From: Pseudomonadota bacterium
GTDB taxonomy: Bacteria > Myxococcota > Myxococcia > Myxococcales > Myxococcaceae
Assembly: GCA_023423535.1 (NCBI GenBank)
Contig: JAFAFL010000007.1
Span: 1 to 64,000 of the forward strand
Direction of reading: 5' to 3'
Length of the DNA stretch: 64,000 nucleotides
Numbering within the stretch: position 1 is the first letter of the stretch; every line of letters starts with the position of its first letter. This document shows, piece by piece, positions 33,992-42,155 of this stretch. Under the pieces are notes generated by a model. It made no database searches, was not told the DNA's origin, and was given only the letters and a program-made list of their open reading frames with translations. A program made the position numbers and the translations under genes.

Positions 33992-34699
33992 ATGATTCAG
34001 CCGAGCACCCCCGTCGCGCAGATCGTTCTCGACCACTCGGCCTGCGCGCCGGTTCTTCAGCGACTGCAGATCGACTTCTGCTGCCGCGGCCACCTGGCGC
34101 TCGAGCAGGCGTGCGAGGAACGGGGGGTGGACGCGAAGCGGGTCATCCGCGAGCTGGAGTCGGCGATCGCCACGCGGGACGAGGACGACCTCGACGTCTT
34201 CGACGCCCGCCTGCTCGATAACCGGGCGTTGATCGAGCACATCGTGAACGTGCACCACCTCTATCTGCGCGACGTGCTCCCCTTCCTCGTGACGCTGTCG
34301 CAGAAGGTCGCGCGGGCACACGGCGCGCGGGTCCCCGGGCTGCTGGAGCTGCAGGACGTGGTGCTCGCGCTGCGGGACGAGCTCATCCCGCACATCGACT
34401 ACGAGGAGTACACGGTCTTCCCTGCCCTGCTCTCGCGCGCGCCCGGGGATCCGATCATCCGCGAGGCGTTGAAGACGATGTACTCGGAGCATCCCGGCGT
34501 GGCGCTGCTGCTCGGCGAGGTGCGCCGTCTCACCGGCGACTACACGGTGCCCGAGGAGGCCTGCACGAGCTACACGACCCTCTTCCGCGAGCTGGAGAAG
34601 CTCGAGTCGGACACGCTGCGTCATGTCCACCTCGAGAACCACGTGCTCATGCCGCGGTTCGTCTCGCTCGTGCCCGGTGCGGCGGCTCAGCTCCGGTAG
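33992..34699 (+). CDS. ric: iron-sulfur cluster repair di-iron protein (RIC/YtfE/ScdA/NorA family)
   Basis: A 235-residue protein. The N-terminal DUF542 region has DHSACAPVLQRLQIDFCCRGH (the paired Cys30-Cys31 of ScdA), then a hemerythrin-like four-helix domain with ligands in HIVNVHHLYLRD, HIDYEEYTVFP, YSEHPGVA and VHLENHVLMPRF. The family repairs iron-sulfur clusters damaged by nitric oxide and peroxide; NorA of Ralstonia is a sigma-54/NorR target. The promoter here is also sigma-54 type. The 3' end overlaps convergent argJ by 13 bases. Confidence 0.9.
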   Translation: MIQPSTPVAQIVLDHSACAPVLQRLQIDFCCRGHLALEQACEERGVDAKRVIRELESAIATRDEDDLDVFDARLLDNRALIEHIVNVHHLYLRDVLPFLVTLSQKVARAHGARVPGLLELQDVVLALRDELIPHIDYEEYTVFPALLSRAPGDPIIREALKTMYSEHPGVALLLGEVRRLTGDYTVPEEACTSYTTLFRELEKLESDTLRHVHLENHVLMPRFVSLVPGAAAQLR

Positions 34700-36018
34700 T
34701 CGGCGTTCTCGCTGATGTACTCGTGGCTGCGGTCCGAGCCGATCACGGTCGCGCGCGCCGTGCCGAGGCCCAGCTCCACCTCCACCTCCACCGCGCGCTC
34801 GTGCGGCGGGAAGCGGACGGGCGGCGCAAAGGTGAGGCCGTCCGCGGGAGGCACGCTGGCGTAGAGCTCCGCGCCGCGCATGTGCTCGACCAGCGCGCGC
34901 TCGGCCTTGCCGTCGAGCCGGAAGGCGCCGCCGGAGAAGATGACCCGGCCGCCCATGCGCAGCTCGCAGCGTGACGGATCCACCGCCACGCCCTCCGAGC
35001 CGAGGTACTTGCCGATCGCCATCACCAGCCGGCCCACGTTCGGGTCGTTGCCGCACACCGCGCACTGGAAGAGCGGCGAGTTCACGATCGCCTTACCCAC
35101 CCCGCGCGCGAGCTGCGCGTTCGGTCCGCCGCTGACGGTCACGCGGATGACGTGGTGCACGCCCTCGCCGTTGCGGACGACGTCCTCCGACAGATCCCGG
35201 CACACCTGCCGCAGCGCCTCGCGGAAGGCCTCGCGTCCACCGCCCGGCAGCGGCACGCGACGAGAGGAGAAGAGCGCCACCGTGTCGGAGGTGGAGGTGT
35301 CGCTGTCGATGGAGAGCGCGTTGAAGCTCCCCTCCGCGTTCACCGCGTCGTGCAGCGCCTCGCGCAGGGCCTCGCGCGGCACGTCGAGATCCGTGAGCAG
35401 GTACACGAGCATGGTGGCGAGGTTCGGCTCGATCATCCCCGCGCCCTTGGCGATGCCGACGATCGATCCGGCACCCACCTGCGCGCGGCGGACCTTCGCG
35501 TAGAGGTCGGTGGTCATGATCCCGTCCGCGGCGGGCATCACGCTGCCGCCGGTCAACGACGCCGCGGCCTCGCGCACCGCCGGCAACATCGAGTCCACCG
35601 GAAGCCGCCAGCCGATCACGCCGGTGGAGGACGGCAGCACCTGCTGCGCAGACAGCCCGAGCGCCTTCGCCACCTCCGCGCAGAGGCGCTCCGAGGCCTC
35701 CACCCCGCCCGGCGCGCAGACGTTACTCACCTTGTTGTTGATCACCACCGCGCCGAGCGACGGCTCCTCCAGACGCGCGCGGCCGATGACCACCGGCGCG
35801 CCGGGGAACGCATTGCGCGTGAACATCGCGGCGAACGAATCGGTCGGCCGCTCGAGCGCGATCAGCGTGACCGTCATCTTCGAAGGCTTCGGCGCCTCCT
35901 GCGGCACGAACTCGAGCTTCGCCGTGCCGACGCGAAAGCCCTGCGGCAGTTGCGCCTGCGTCTCGAGCCAGGCGCGGTGTTCGGCGGCGTTGGAGAAGGT
36001 GAGCGAGGTGCTGGGCAT
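34687..36018 (-). CDS. argJ: ArgJ, glutamate N-acetyltransferase (ornithine acetyltransferase)
   Basis: A 443-residue enzyme that moves acetyl from N-acetylornithine to glutamate in cyclic arginine synthesis; some also use acetyl-CoA. The precursor self-cleaves at Ala-Thr in EPNLATMLVYL (Thr is the nucleophile), preceded by VGIAKGAGM. Also seen: LPSSTGVIGWRLP, DGIMTTDLYAK, SIDSDTSTSDTV and GNDPNVGRLVMAIGK. The usual TSTGVIG reads SSTGVIG. Start ATG 36018 rather than 36048. Stands apart from other arg genes. The last 13 bases overlap RIC. Confidence 0.93.
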   Translation of the reverse strand: MPSTSLTFSNAAEHRAWLETQAQLPQGFRVGTAKLEFVPQEAPKPSKMTVTLIALERPTDSFAAMFTRNAFPGAPVVIGRARLEEPSLGAVVINNKVSNVCAPGGVEASERLCAEVAKALGLSAQQVLPSSTGVIGWRLPVDSMLPAVREAAASLTGGSVMPAADGIMTTDLYAKVRRAQVGAGSIVGIAKGAGMIEPNLATMLVYLLTDLDVPREALREALHDAVNAEGSFNALSIDSDTSTSDTVALFSSRRVPLPGGGREAFREALRQVCRDLSEDVVRNGEGVHHVIRVTVSGGPNAQLARGVGKAIVNSPLFQCAVCGNDPNVGRLVMAIGKYLGSEGVAVDPSRCELRMGGRVIFSGGAFRLDGKAERALVEHMRGAELYASVPPADGLTFAPPVRFPPHERAVEVEVELGLGTARATVIGSDRSHEYISENADYRS

Positions 36019-36072
36019 GCCGCGCTTATCCGACCCGCCCTCGCGCACGTCAACGCCGCTCGACGAACCCGC

Positions 36073-36732
36073 TCAGCGTCCGGGCGACTCCGGCTGCGGC
36101 GCGCCCTCCGAGCCCTCCGCGCCACTGCCACCGACTGCGGGAGGCGGGAGCGGATCCGGGACGCGGTTGCGCGTTGGCGGCAGCGTCTGGAGGTACGCGA
36201 AGATCGACGAGAGGTCCTCGTCGGTCATCTGGCCGATCATCTGCCACGGCATCGGCGGGAGGATCTGACGGCCGCGGCCCTCGTGCTTGCCCTCGCGCAT
36301 GGCGGTGATGAAGGTCTGCTCGGTCCAGTTGCCCACGCCCGTCTCGCGATCCGGCGTGAGGTTCGCGCTGAAGCTCGTGCCCCACGGACCGGCAAAGGCG
36401 GTGCTCGTCACCGAGACCGTCATCATCCAGGGCGGAGAGAGCTGCGGCGGCGTCGTCATCTTCAGCGACTCGGGGTGACCCGAGAGCTTGCGCGTCATGT
36501 CCGGCTCCGGCCCGTTCTTCCCCATCTTCAGCGGCGTGTGGCAGTCGTTGCAGCCGGCGACCGTGGTCAGGTACTCGCCGCGCTTCACGCGCTCTGCTTG
36601 AGAGCCCGCACCGCTCTTCGCGTTCTTCTGCCTCGCCCGCTCCTGCGCCCAGGCGACGGAGACCACCGCAGACAAGAGCACCACCACCAGCACGCCGCCC
36701 CACCTGCCCTGCTTCGTCTTCGGCTTCGTCAT
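36073..36732 (-). CDS. exported cytochrome c with one heme site
   Basis: A 219-residue protein: signal peptide ending near VAWAQE (about residue 29), then AERVKRGEYLTTVAGCNDCHTPLKMGKNG, a class I cytochrome c start with CNDCH, and Met candidates for the distal ligand in ILPPMPWQMIGQMTDEDL, then a short helix FAYLQTLPP. It resembles the cytochrome c subunits of alcohol/aldehyde dehydrogenase-like oxidoreductases. The Pro/Gly tail is disordered. ATG overlaps the stop of the diheme gene by four bases (coupled). Confidence 0.8.
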   Translation of the reverse strand: MTKPKTKQGRWGGVLVVVLLSAVVSVAWAQERARQKNAKSGAGSQAERVKRGEYLTTVAGCNDCHTPLKMGKNGPEPDMTRKLSGHPESLKMTTPPQLSPPWMMTVSVTSTAFAGPWGTSFSANLTPDRETGVGNWTEQTFITAMREGKHEGRGRQILPPMPWQMIGQMTDEDLSSIFAYLQTLPPTRNRVPDPLPPPAVGGSGAEGSEGAPQPESPGR

Positions 36733-37949
36733 CTCGCTCTCCGTTCGTCCTGCTTCGTCAGCTCGCGGATCCAGGCCCTCACCGCTGCGACGCCCTCGCG
36801 ATCCACCCTCTGCGTGGCGAGCGGCGGCATCTGCACCAGCGGCTCGCGCGAGGCCATCCGCACGAAGACGCTGCTCCGCTCCGGCACACCGGGCACCACG
36901 CGCACCGCGTCCCGCTCCTCGCCGGGGAGCCGCCAGTCGCCCTGCTTGCCGATCGTCGTGCGCACGGCCGGCGCCACGACGCGCTTCGGCACGCTCACGT
37001 CCTGCCAGAGATTCAGTCCCAGGCGGCTCAGCGGCCCGCGCCCGTTGTGGCAGTTGCCGCAATTCGCGTGCAGGTAGCCCAGCGCGCTGCGCTCCACGGC
37101 GCTGCCGGCGATCACCCGCGGAGGAGGCTCGAGCCGCTGCGGCGGAAAGCCCGCCAGCAGTCCGCGATCCGCGAGCACGCGCAGGTCGACGAAGTCTCTA
37201 CCCCGCGGCTCCGCGTTGGGTGCGTGGGAGTCGCGATCCGGCGAGAGCTGCAGCGCGCTGAAGCCGAGGATGAACGAGGGGATCGCCTCGTGACACGAGC
37301 GACAGTCCGCCATGCTGGGCACGTCGTGCGAGACGTCCGCGGTGATCGCGTGCGCGTCCTTCAGCCCCTCCGGCGCGAGCCGCGCATCGGTGCCCTCGGC
37401 GTTCCACACGTACGCGCCGGCACGCCAGCCATCCTCGAAGCGCTGGATGAGCCGCGTCTCCACCACGCGGTCGCCGAAGCGGAACTCCTTCCAGAACTTC
37501 GTGCCCACCGGGAACTTCCACACGTCCGGATCGGAGCCGTCGATCCGCGCGCCCTCGGGCAGGTGCAGCCAGCGCCGCTTCACAGCGCCGTCCGACCAGA
37601 GCGGGTACTGGGGCGCGAACCGCAGGTGCGAGGGATCGATCTCCCGACGCGCGCCGCCGCTGACTGAGAAGAGCCCGGTCTGGCTCAGCCGCCCGGGAAG
37701 TCCGGTGCCGCGCGTCTCTTGCGCCTCTGGAGGCGGCGTCTGCTTCGGCGCGATCGGCACCCAGCGACGCGCAGGCTGCACGTCGGATGCGGTGCCCTTC
37801 GCGTTCGCGTTCGCGGGCTCGGCCACATGCGCCGAGATGCGCACCGGCGGCCTCACGTCCGGAGGGGAGATGCGCGCGGAGAGCTCGTCCGCGGCCTCGA
37901 CCGGCCAGAGCATGGCAGCCACGACGAACGAGGTGAACGACCGCCCCAC
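36729..37949 (-). CDS. SO2930-family diheme c-type cytochrome
   Basis: A 406-residue exported protein, GTG start with GGGGAGG before it. Signal peptide about 1-20. Middle: FAPQYPLWSDGAVKRRWLHLPEG, FPVGTKFWKEFRF and ETRLIQRFEDGW, a pattern of the SO2930-type family. Two heme sites: CRSCH (about 211) and CGNCH (about 290), with a possible distal Met in VQMPPLATQ. Periplasmic, probably passing electrons with the next gene's monoheme protein. Redox partner unknown. The Pro-rich region (about 30-85) is a linker. Confidence 0.8.
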   Translation of the reverse strand: MGRSFTSFVVAAMLWPVEAADELSARISPPDVRPPVRISAHVAEPANANAKGTASDVQPARRWVPIAPKQTPPPEAQETRGTGLPGRLSQTGLFSVSGGARREIDPSHLRFAPQYPLWSDGAVKRRWLHLPEGARIDGSDPDVWKFPVGTKFWKEFRFGDRVVETRLIQRFEDGWRAGAYVWNAEGTDARLAPEGLKDAHAITADVSHDVPSMADCRSCHEAIPSFILGFSALQLSPDRDSHAPNAEPRGRDFVDLRVLADRGLLAGFPPQRLEPPPRVIAGSAVERSALGYLHANCGNCHNGRGPLSRLGLNLWQDVSVPKRVVAPAVRTTIGKQGDWRLPGEERDAVRVVPGVPERSSVFVRMASREPLVQMPPLATQRVDREGVAAVRAWIRELTKQDERRAR

Positions 37950-38010
37950 CGGGCCTCCCCATCCCGCGCACACGAACACGCGCCGGTGATGGGTGAAGCT
38001 GGGGCCGCGA

Positions 38011-38043
38011 CGGCGAAGCGCCCACCACCCCGCGGGGACGAGG
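38011..38043. repeat. direct repeat, left copy
   Basis: Begins CGGCGAAGCGCCCACC, identical over 16 bases to 38398-38413, and continues with a diverged GC-rich end containing GGACGA. The two copies bracket the TetR/CYP102 scar and heptamer array. Confidence 0.6.
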
Positions 38044-38078
38044 TTGATGTGCGCGCGGGGCGATGGTGAGGTCCGCGC

Positions 38079-38339
38079 GTGCCCTCTCGCCGCAAAGCCC
38101 CCGTCGCCCGAGCAGGCCGGGCGGAGATCCTCGCCGCCGCCCTGAAGGAGTTCGCCGAGACGGGGTTCCGGGGCGCGTCCACCTCGAGCGGAGATGGCCG
38201 GCACATGGCGCCCGCCGTCCGTGAGACCTTCGTGCGGCTCCGCAGTGAGACCGCCGGCCTCTCGCTCGAAGAGGCCGAGCGCTGGATGCGCGGGCTCGAG
38301 CGCGAGGGGCACTACCTCGCCGACGTGTTCGCCTCCTGA
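38079..38339 (+). pseudogene. TetR N-terminus fused to CYP102-type reductase C-terminus (deletion scar)
   Basis: An 86-codon in-frame fusion, GTG start. Residues about 13-35 (RAEILAAALKEFAETGFRGA) are the first helix and turn of a TetR-family regulator. From residue about 36, GDGRHMAPAVRETFVRLRSE and SLEEAERWMRGLEREGHYLADVF match the extreme C-terminus of self-sufficient P450/NADPH reductases of the CYP102 (BM3) type, whose end reads GDG-x-MAPAV...EKGRYAKDVWAG. In known genomes a TetR gene often precedes CYP102. A deletion of several kilobases joining both remnants at about 38178-38192 explains this. Not expected to function. Confidence 0.75.
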
Positions 38340-38392
38340 GCCCCGAGTCCTGAGCCCTGAGCCCTGAGTCCTGAGCCCTGAGCCCTGAGCCC
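38337..38392. repeat. heptamer tandem repeat (TGAGYCC)x8
   Basis: Eight contiguous 7-base units TGAGCCC or TGAGTCC; the second unit begins with C instead of T. The first unit supplies the stop codon of the fusion remnant. A ninth partial unit (TGA) follows. Confidence 0.85.
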
Positions 38393-38397
38393 TGAAA

Positions 38398-38430
38398 CGG
38401 CGAAGCGCCCACCCTCCGCGAGGACGATGG
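38398..38430. repeat. direct repeat, right copy
   Basis: Sixteen bases identical to 38011-38026, then a diverged end. Within it, AGCGCCCA and the following TGGGCGCT form an 8-bp inverted repeat (38404-38435) that could act as a terminator for the minus-strand operon whose last gene starts at 39726. Confidence 0.55.
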
Positions 38431-38469
38431 GCGCTCCGGCGCTACGGCAGAGGCGCTGCTGTTCCGGCG

Positions 38470-39726
38470 CTACGGCGCGTAGCGCTTGGCGAGATACGAC
38501 TCGAGCAGGTTGAGCTCGGACTCGTCGAGCGCGTCGTCGTACACGAGCACCTCGGCGAGCTCCGCCATACCGGTCTTGAGAGGGTCCGGATCGTCGGGCA
38601 ACCCGTCGTGCCGCAGGCCGAGCTGGATGCCGCCCAGTCCGGCCGTGCCGAGGCTTCCGTAGTTCGTCGCCGACGGCTCCTGGTTGTTGAAGAGCTGCCG
38701 CGAGCTGGTGCCGTTGAAGATGTGGACCGACCGCAGGATGGAGCCCACGGTGGTGTTCCGCTGCGCCGGCTGGGCGAACCCGGTGGCGATCATCTGCAGC
38801 GTCCAGCTCACGCCGCCGAGGTCCGCGGACTTCACGCGGTGCCGCGGCGTTCCCGGCGAGGTGTCGAAGAGGGTGGTGACCTTGTCCACCACGCGCGAGA
38901 CGAGCACCACGGTGTTCGGCTGCTCGTACACCTGCGCGAACGCGGTGGCGGTGAGGCGATCGTCGCGGCCGTCGAACACGACCGTGGGCAGCCCCTTCGC
39001 CGCATTCGTCTTGAACAGCGGCTGGAAGGACGCGGTGACCTGCTTGAGGTGGTGACCGTTGCCGCTGAGGTCCTTCCACTCGGAGATCGTCGCGCCGTCG
39101 GTGGGGAGCGCGCCGCCCTGCCCCATCAGCAGATCCGCCGAGTACCAGGCGATGAGCCCCCGCGTGGGCGGGCCGTCGTGCACGGTGACCGTGGCGCTGG
39201 TGGAGAGCGTCGGCTCGGCCACGCTCGTCGCGGTGACCTGATAGGTGCCGGCCACCGTGGGCGCGGTGAAGATGCCCTGCGCGCTGATGAGCCCGCCCGC
39301 GGCCTTCGGCGTGTAGTCCCAGAGCACCTCGGTGTTCGTGGCGCCCTCCACCTGCGCGACGAAGTCCTTCTGCGTGCCGGTGAGCATCGCCCACGTCGAG
39401 GGAGTCACGGTGACCGTCACCATCGGCTGCTCGCCACCGTCGGTGCCGCCATCGCTACCGGCGTCGGTGCCGCCATCACCGGTGCCCGCGTCGCCGGTCC
39501 CGCCGTCGCTCTTGCCTCCATCCGAGGTCTGCCCGGCGTCCGTGCCTCCGTCCTCCCACTGATCCGGCGGCGTGCTGGTGCAGGTGTCCACGCGGCACCA
39601 CTGGCCGGTCTGACACGGGTGCAGCTCGTCGCACGCGCGATCCGAGGGCGACACGAGCTCCACGGAGCACGCGCCCAGGGCGCCGAGGGTGAGCAACATC
39701 AAAAGGGGAACTGCGGCGGTTCTCAT
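38470..39726 (-). CDS. lipoprotein with Ig-like and LamG-like domains
   Basis: A 418-residue outer-surface lipoprotein. Lipobox LGALGAC (Cys about 20), a Cys-rich stretch (CDELHPCQTGQWCRVDTC), an Asp/Gly/Thr repeat linker (about 58-98), a bacterial Ig-like domain (about 100-185: VTVTVTPSTWAMLTGTQ ... GTYQVTATS), and a C-terminal concanavalin/LamG-type sandwich (about 190-418) ending ALDESELNLLESYLAKRY, the closing motif of such domains. The 955-residue gene product at 42156-45023 has the same end. ATGA overlap with the xylanase gene: translationally coupled. Probably binds carbohydrate. Role beside the xylanase is inferred. Confidence 0.75.
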   Translation of the reverse strand: MRTAAVPLLMLLTLGALGACSVELVSPSDRACDELHPCQTGQWCRVDTCTSTPPDQWEDGGTDAGQTSDGGKSDGGTGDAGTGDGGTDAGSDGGTDGGEQPMVTVTVTPSTWAMLTGTQKDFVAQVEGATNTEVLWDYTPKAAGGLISAQGIFTAPTVAGTYQVTATSVAEPTLSTSATVTVHDGPPTRGLIAWYSADLLMGQGGALPTDGATISEWKDLSGNGHHLKQVTASFQPLFKTNAAKGLPTVVFDGRDDRLTATAFAQVYEQPNTVVLVSRVVDKVTTLFDTSPGTPRHRVKSADLGGVSWTLQMIATGFAQPAQRNTTVGSILRSVHIFNGTSSRQLFNNQEPSATNYGSLGTAGLGGIQLGLRHDGLPDDPDPLKTGMAELAEVLVYDDALDESELNLLESYLAKRYAP

Positions 39727-41384
39727 GGAACGTCTCTCCCGAAGGCCTGCTCCAGGGCGTCGAATGCAGGCTTGCGCTGGTAGTTCGCGTCGAACGGCAG
39801 CGGCATCTCCTGCGTCGTCAGCCAGGTGTACTTGTCGGTGATGCCCCAGGTGGTCAGACCGGTGCAGCCGGGCAGCGTGCTGCACGCCCTCGCGATGCCC
39901 CGGTACACGTCCGCCTGAAGCTGCAGTCGCTCCGCCACCGTGAGGTCCGGGCGGGAGGAGGTCCGCACGTCCAGCTCGGAGATGTAGGTGACGAACCCCG
40001 CGCCGTGGAAGCGGGTGAAGTTCTGCGCGAGCTGCTGCTCGGTGGGGTAGTAGTTGAACGAGACGTGGCCCTGGAAGCCGACCCCGTGAATCGGCACGCC
40101 CGCCTGGCGGAGTGCGGTCAGCGTCTCGAGGATCTTCGTGGACTTCGCGTTGACGCGCTCGGCGTCGTAGTCGTTGTAGAAGAGCCGCGCCGCCGGGTCC
40201 GCCCGGTGCGCCGCGCGAAACGCGATCTCGATGTAGTCCGGGCCGATGGTGTCGAACCACATCCCGGTGCGCCAGTTGCCGTCGTTGAGGAACGCCTCGT
40301 TGACGATGTCCCACTCGTTGATGCGGCCCTTGTAGCGCCCCATCACCACCGCGACGTAGTCCTCGAGCAGCGCAATCGCCTGCTCGCGGGTCCACGAGCG
40401 CGAGGTGATCCAGCCCGGCAGCGACTTGTGCCACGCGAGCACGTGGCCCCTCACCCGCTTCCCGCGGGTCTCCGCGAAGGCCACCATCCGGTCCACCACC
40501 GAGAAGTCGTACACGCCCTCCTGCGGCTGGATCTGCGCCCACTTCATCTCGAACTCCGGCGTGAGCGCGTCGAAGTGCTCCACGAAGGTCTCCGCGTAGA
40601 GCGGCTCGGAGGCGTTGAAGAGCCTGCCGTTGTGCAGCGCCGCGCCGAGCAGCAGCTCGCGCCGGACCACCACGGTCTCGGCAGGCGTCTCGTGCACGTC
40701 ACCGGTGACCGCGTCCCGCCAGGTCAGCGCGACCTTCCAACTCCCCAGCGGCTCGAGCGGATTGAAGATGTGCTCGCCCCGGAGCGTGAGCGTCTCGCCC
40801 GGCGCGAGCCGCACCTCCGCCACCGGCTCGCCCAGCGTGAGCACCGGTCCCTCGGCGTCCTCCGGCCAGGCCTTCAGCGCCACGTCCGCGAGCTCCGCGG
40901 TCCCCGCGCCGGTCGAGGACAGCGTGACCTCGGCGCGGAAGCGGTCCCAGGTGCTCACCTCTGCATCGGAGAGCTGGACGGCCGAGGCGACGAGCTCCGC
41001 AGGCGCCGCCGCGTTGCGCACCTCGAACGTGCGCATGGCCGAGGCGCTCTGGCCCTTCCGGTCGGTCACCCAGGCGGTCACCGTGTGAGTGCCCTGATCG
41101 AGGCGGCGGGTATCGAGCGGAAAGGACCACTCTTCACGCCCCACGGCCTGGACGCGCTGTCCCTCGTCGAGCTGCAGCTCCACCTTGAACACGCCCACTT
41201 CGGAGGCGGCGCTTCCCGTGAGGGTCACCTCGCCGGAGAGGACCTCCCCATCCGACGCGGGGAAAGCGATCTCGAGCTGAGGCGCCTCCCACGCGGGTTC
41301 GGGATCGACGGGGTCGACGCCACTGCACGCCGCGAGGACTGCCAGCGCGATCACGACGGGAAGGAGACGGGTGCAGGGACGCAT
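39723..41384 (-). CDS. GH10 endo-1,4-beta-xylanase lipoprotein
   Basis: A 553-residue lipoprotein (lipobox LAAC, Cys20). Two beta-sandwich modules (about 33-125 Ig-like, then about 130-240), then a glycoside hydrolase family 10 barrel (about 244-553): HNGRLF, FEMKWAQIQP, GHVLAWHKSLPGW, acid/base Glu363 in EWDIVNEAF, nucleophile Glu470 in YISELDVR, and TTWGITDKYTWL. All catalytic elements are present. It cleaves xylan outside the cell while tethered to a membrane. Middle of a four-gene operon with two LamG/Ig lipoproteins and a TPR protein. Confidence 0.93.
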   Translation of the reverse strand: MRPCTRLLPVVIALAVLAACSGVDPVDPEPAWEAPQLEIAFPASDGEVLSGEVTLTGSAASEVGVFKVELQLDEGQRVQAVGREEWSFPLDTRRLDQGTHTVTAWVTDRKGQSASAMRTFEVRNAAAPAELVASAVQLSDAEVSTWDRFRAEVTLSSTGAGTAELADVALKAWPEDAEGPVLTLGEPVAEVRLAPGETLTLRGEHIFNPLEPLGSWKVALTWRDAVTGDVHETPAETVVVRRELLLGAALHNGRLFNASEPLYAETFVEHFDALTPEFEMKWAQIQPQEGVYDFSVVDRMVAFAETRGKRVRGHVLAWHKSLPGWITSRSWTREQAIALLEDYVAVVMGRYKGRINEWDIVNEAFLNDGNWRTGMWFDTIGPDYIEIAFRAAHRADPAARLFYNDYDAERVNAKSTKILETLTALRQAGVPIHGVGFQGHVSFNYYPTEQQLAQNFTRFHGAGFVTYISELDVRTSSRPDLTVAERLQLQADVYRGIARACSTLPGCTGLTTWGITDKYTWLTTQEMPLPFDANYQRKPAFDALEQAFGRDVP

Positions 41385-41410
41385 GGATGGCTCGGGCTCT
41401 CGCGCGTGCT

Positions 41411-42133
41411 CTAGAGGTCCAGCAGGTAGGTCGTCACCGCGCCCACCGCGGCGGTGGCGGCGATGCCGAAGCCGATGTTCGCGCCCAGGGCCGCGTTGTT
41501 CGCGTTGCGGCCGGCCGTCTGCGCCTCCGCATGGAAGGTCGCGCGGTCGTTGTGCTGCGCTTCGTAGGTGCGCGCGAGGTTCCCCAGCACGCCGCCCGTC
41601 ACCGCCGCGGCGACCGAGACGCCACCGAGCGCGAGGGGGAGGACCCGGCTCTTGCGCTCCGGCTTCGCGACGAGCGACTGCTCCACCGGCGTGCTCTGCT
41701 GCACCGCCGCGTCGCTCGGCACCAGCACCACTTCCCGCTCCGCCTTTGCCGCCGGCGGCTTCTGCGCGGGCGCGGTGGAGCCGCGGACCTTCGACGCGAT
41801 CGCATCGAACGACGCGCCGATGCGGGGGCTCACGCCCGCGGGGAGCTGGACCCCGGGATCGATCTGCAGCGCGAGGGTGAAGTGCTCCTCCGCCTCCCCG
41901 CTCTGGCCGAGGCTGAACTTGCACAGGCCACTGTAGAGCTCGATCTCCGCGAGCTCCGCGCGGCTGCTCCCCTCCCACCGCGCGGCCTGCTGCATGCGCT
42001 GCACGCACCGCTCGAAGTCGAGCGCCTGGAAGAAGACCTTCCCCTGCGAGAGATAGACGTTGCCGCCGGACTGCGCGGAGGCCGCCGCGGACCACAGCAA
42101 TGATGCGAGGACGGCGAGGCGAAGGGCATTCAT
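41411..42133 (-). CDS. periplasmic TPR-like protein with membrane-like C-terminus
   Basis: A 240-residue protein: signal peptide (ASAQSG, about residue 21), two TPR-like units (about 23-100: GKVFFQALDFERCVQRMQQA, ELYSGLCKFSLGQSGEAEEHF), a Pro/Ala linker, then a Gly/Ala-rich hydrophobic segment (about 165-185) and a second (about 218-238). The TPR unit plus DPGVQLPAGVSPRIGASFD is a layout seen in several myxobacterial periplasmic proteins. Partner unknown. Gaps of 22 bases to the upstream gene and 26 to the xylanase gene suggest one transcript. Confidence 0.65.
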   Translation of the reverse strand: MNALRLAVLASLLWSAAASAQSGGNVYLSQGKVFFQALDFERCVQRMQQAARWEGSSRAELAEIELYSGLCKFSLGQSGEAEEHFTLALQIDPGVQLPAGVSPRIGASFDAIASKVRGSTAPAQKPPAAKAEREVVLVPSDAAVQQSTPVEQSLVAKPERKSRVLPLALGGVSVAAAVTGGVLGNLARTYEAQHNDRATFHAEAQTAGRNANNAALGANIGFGIAATAAVGAVTTYLLDL

Positions 42134-42155
42134 CTGAGGTGTCTCCGGGGCGCCG

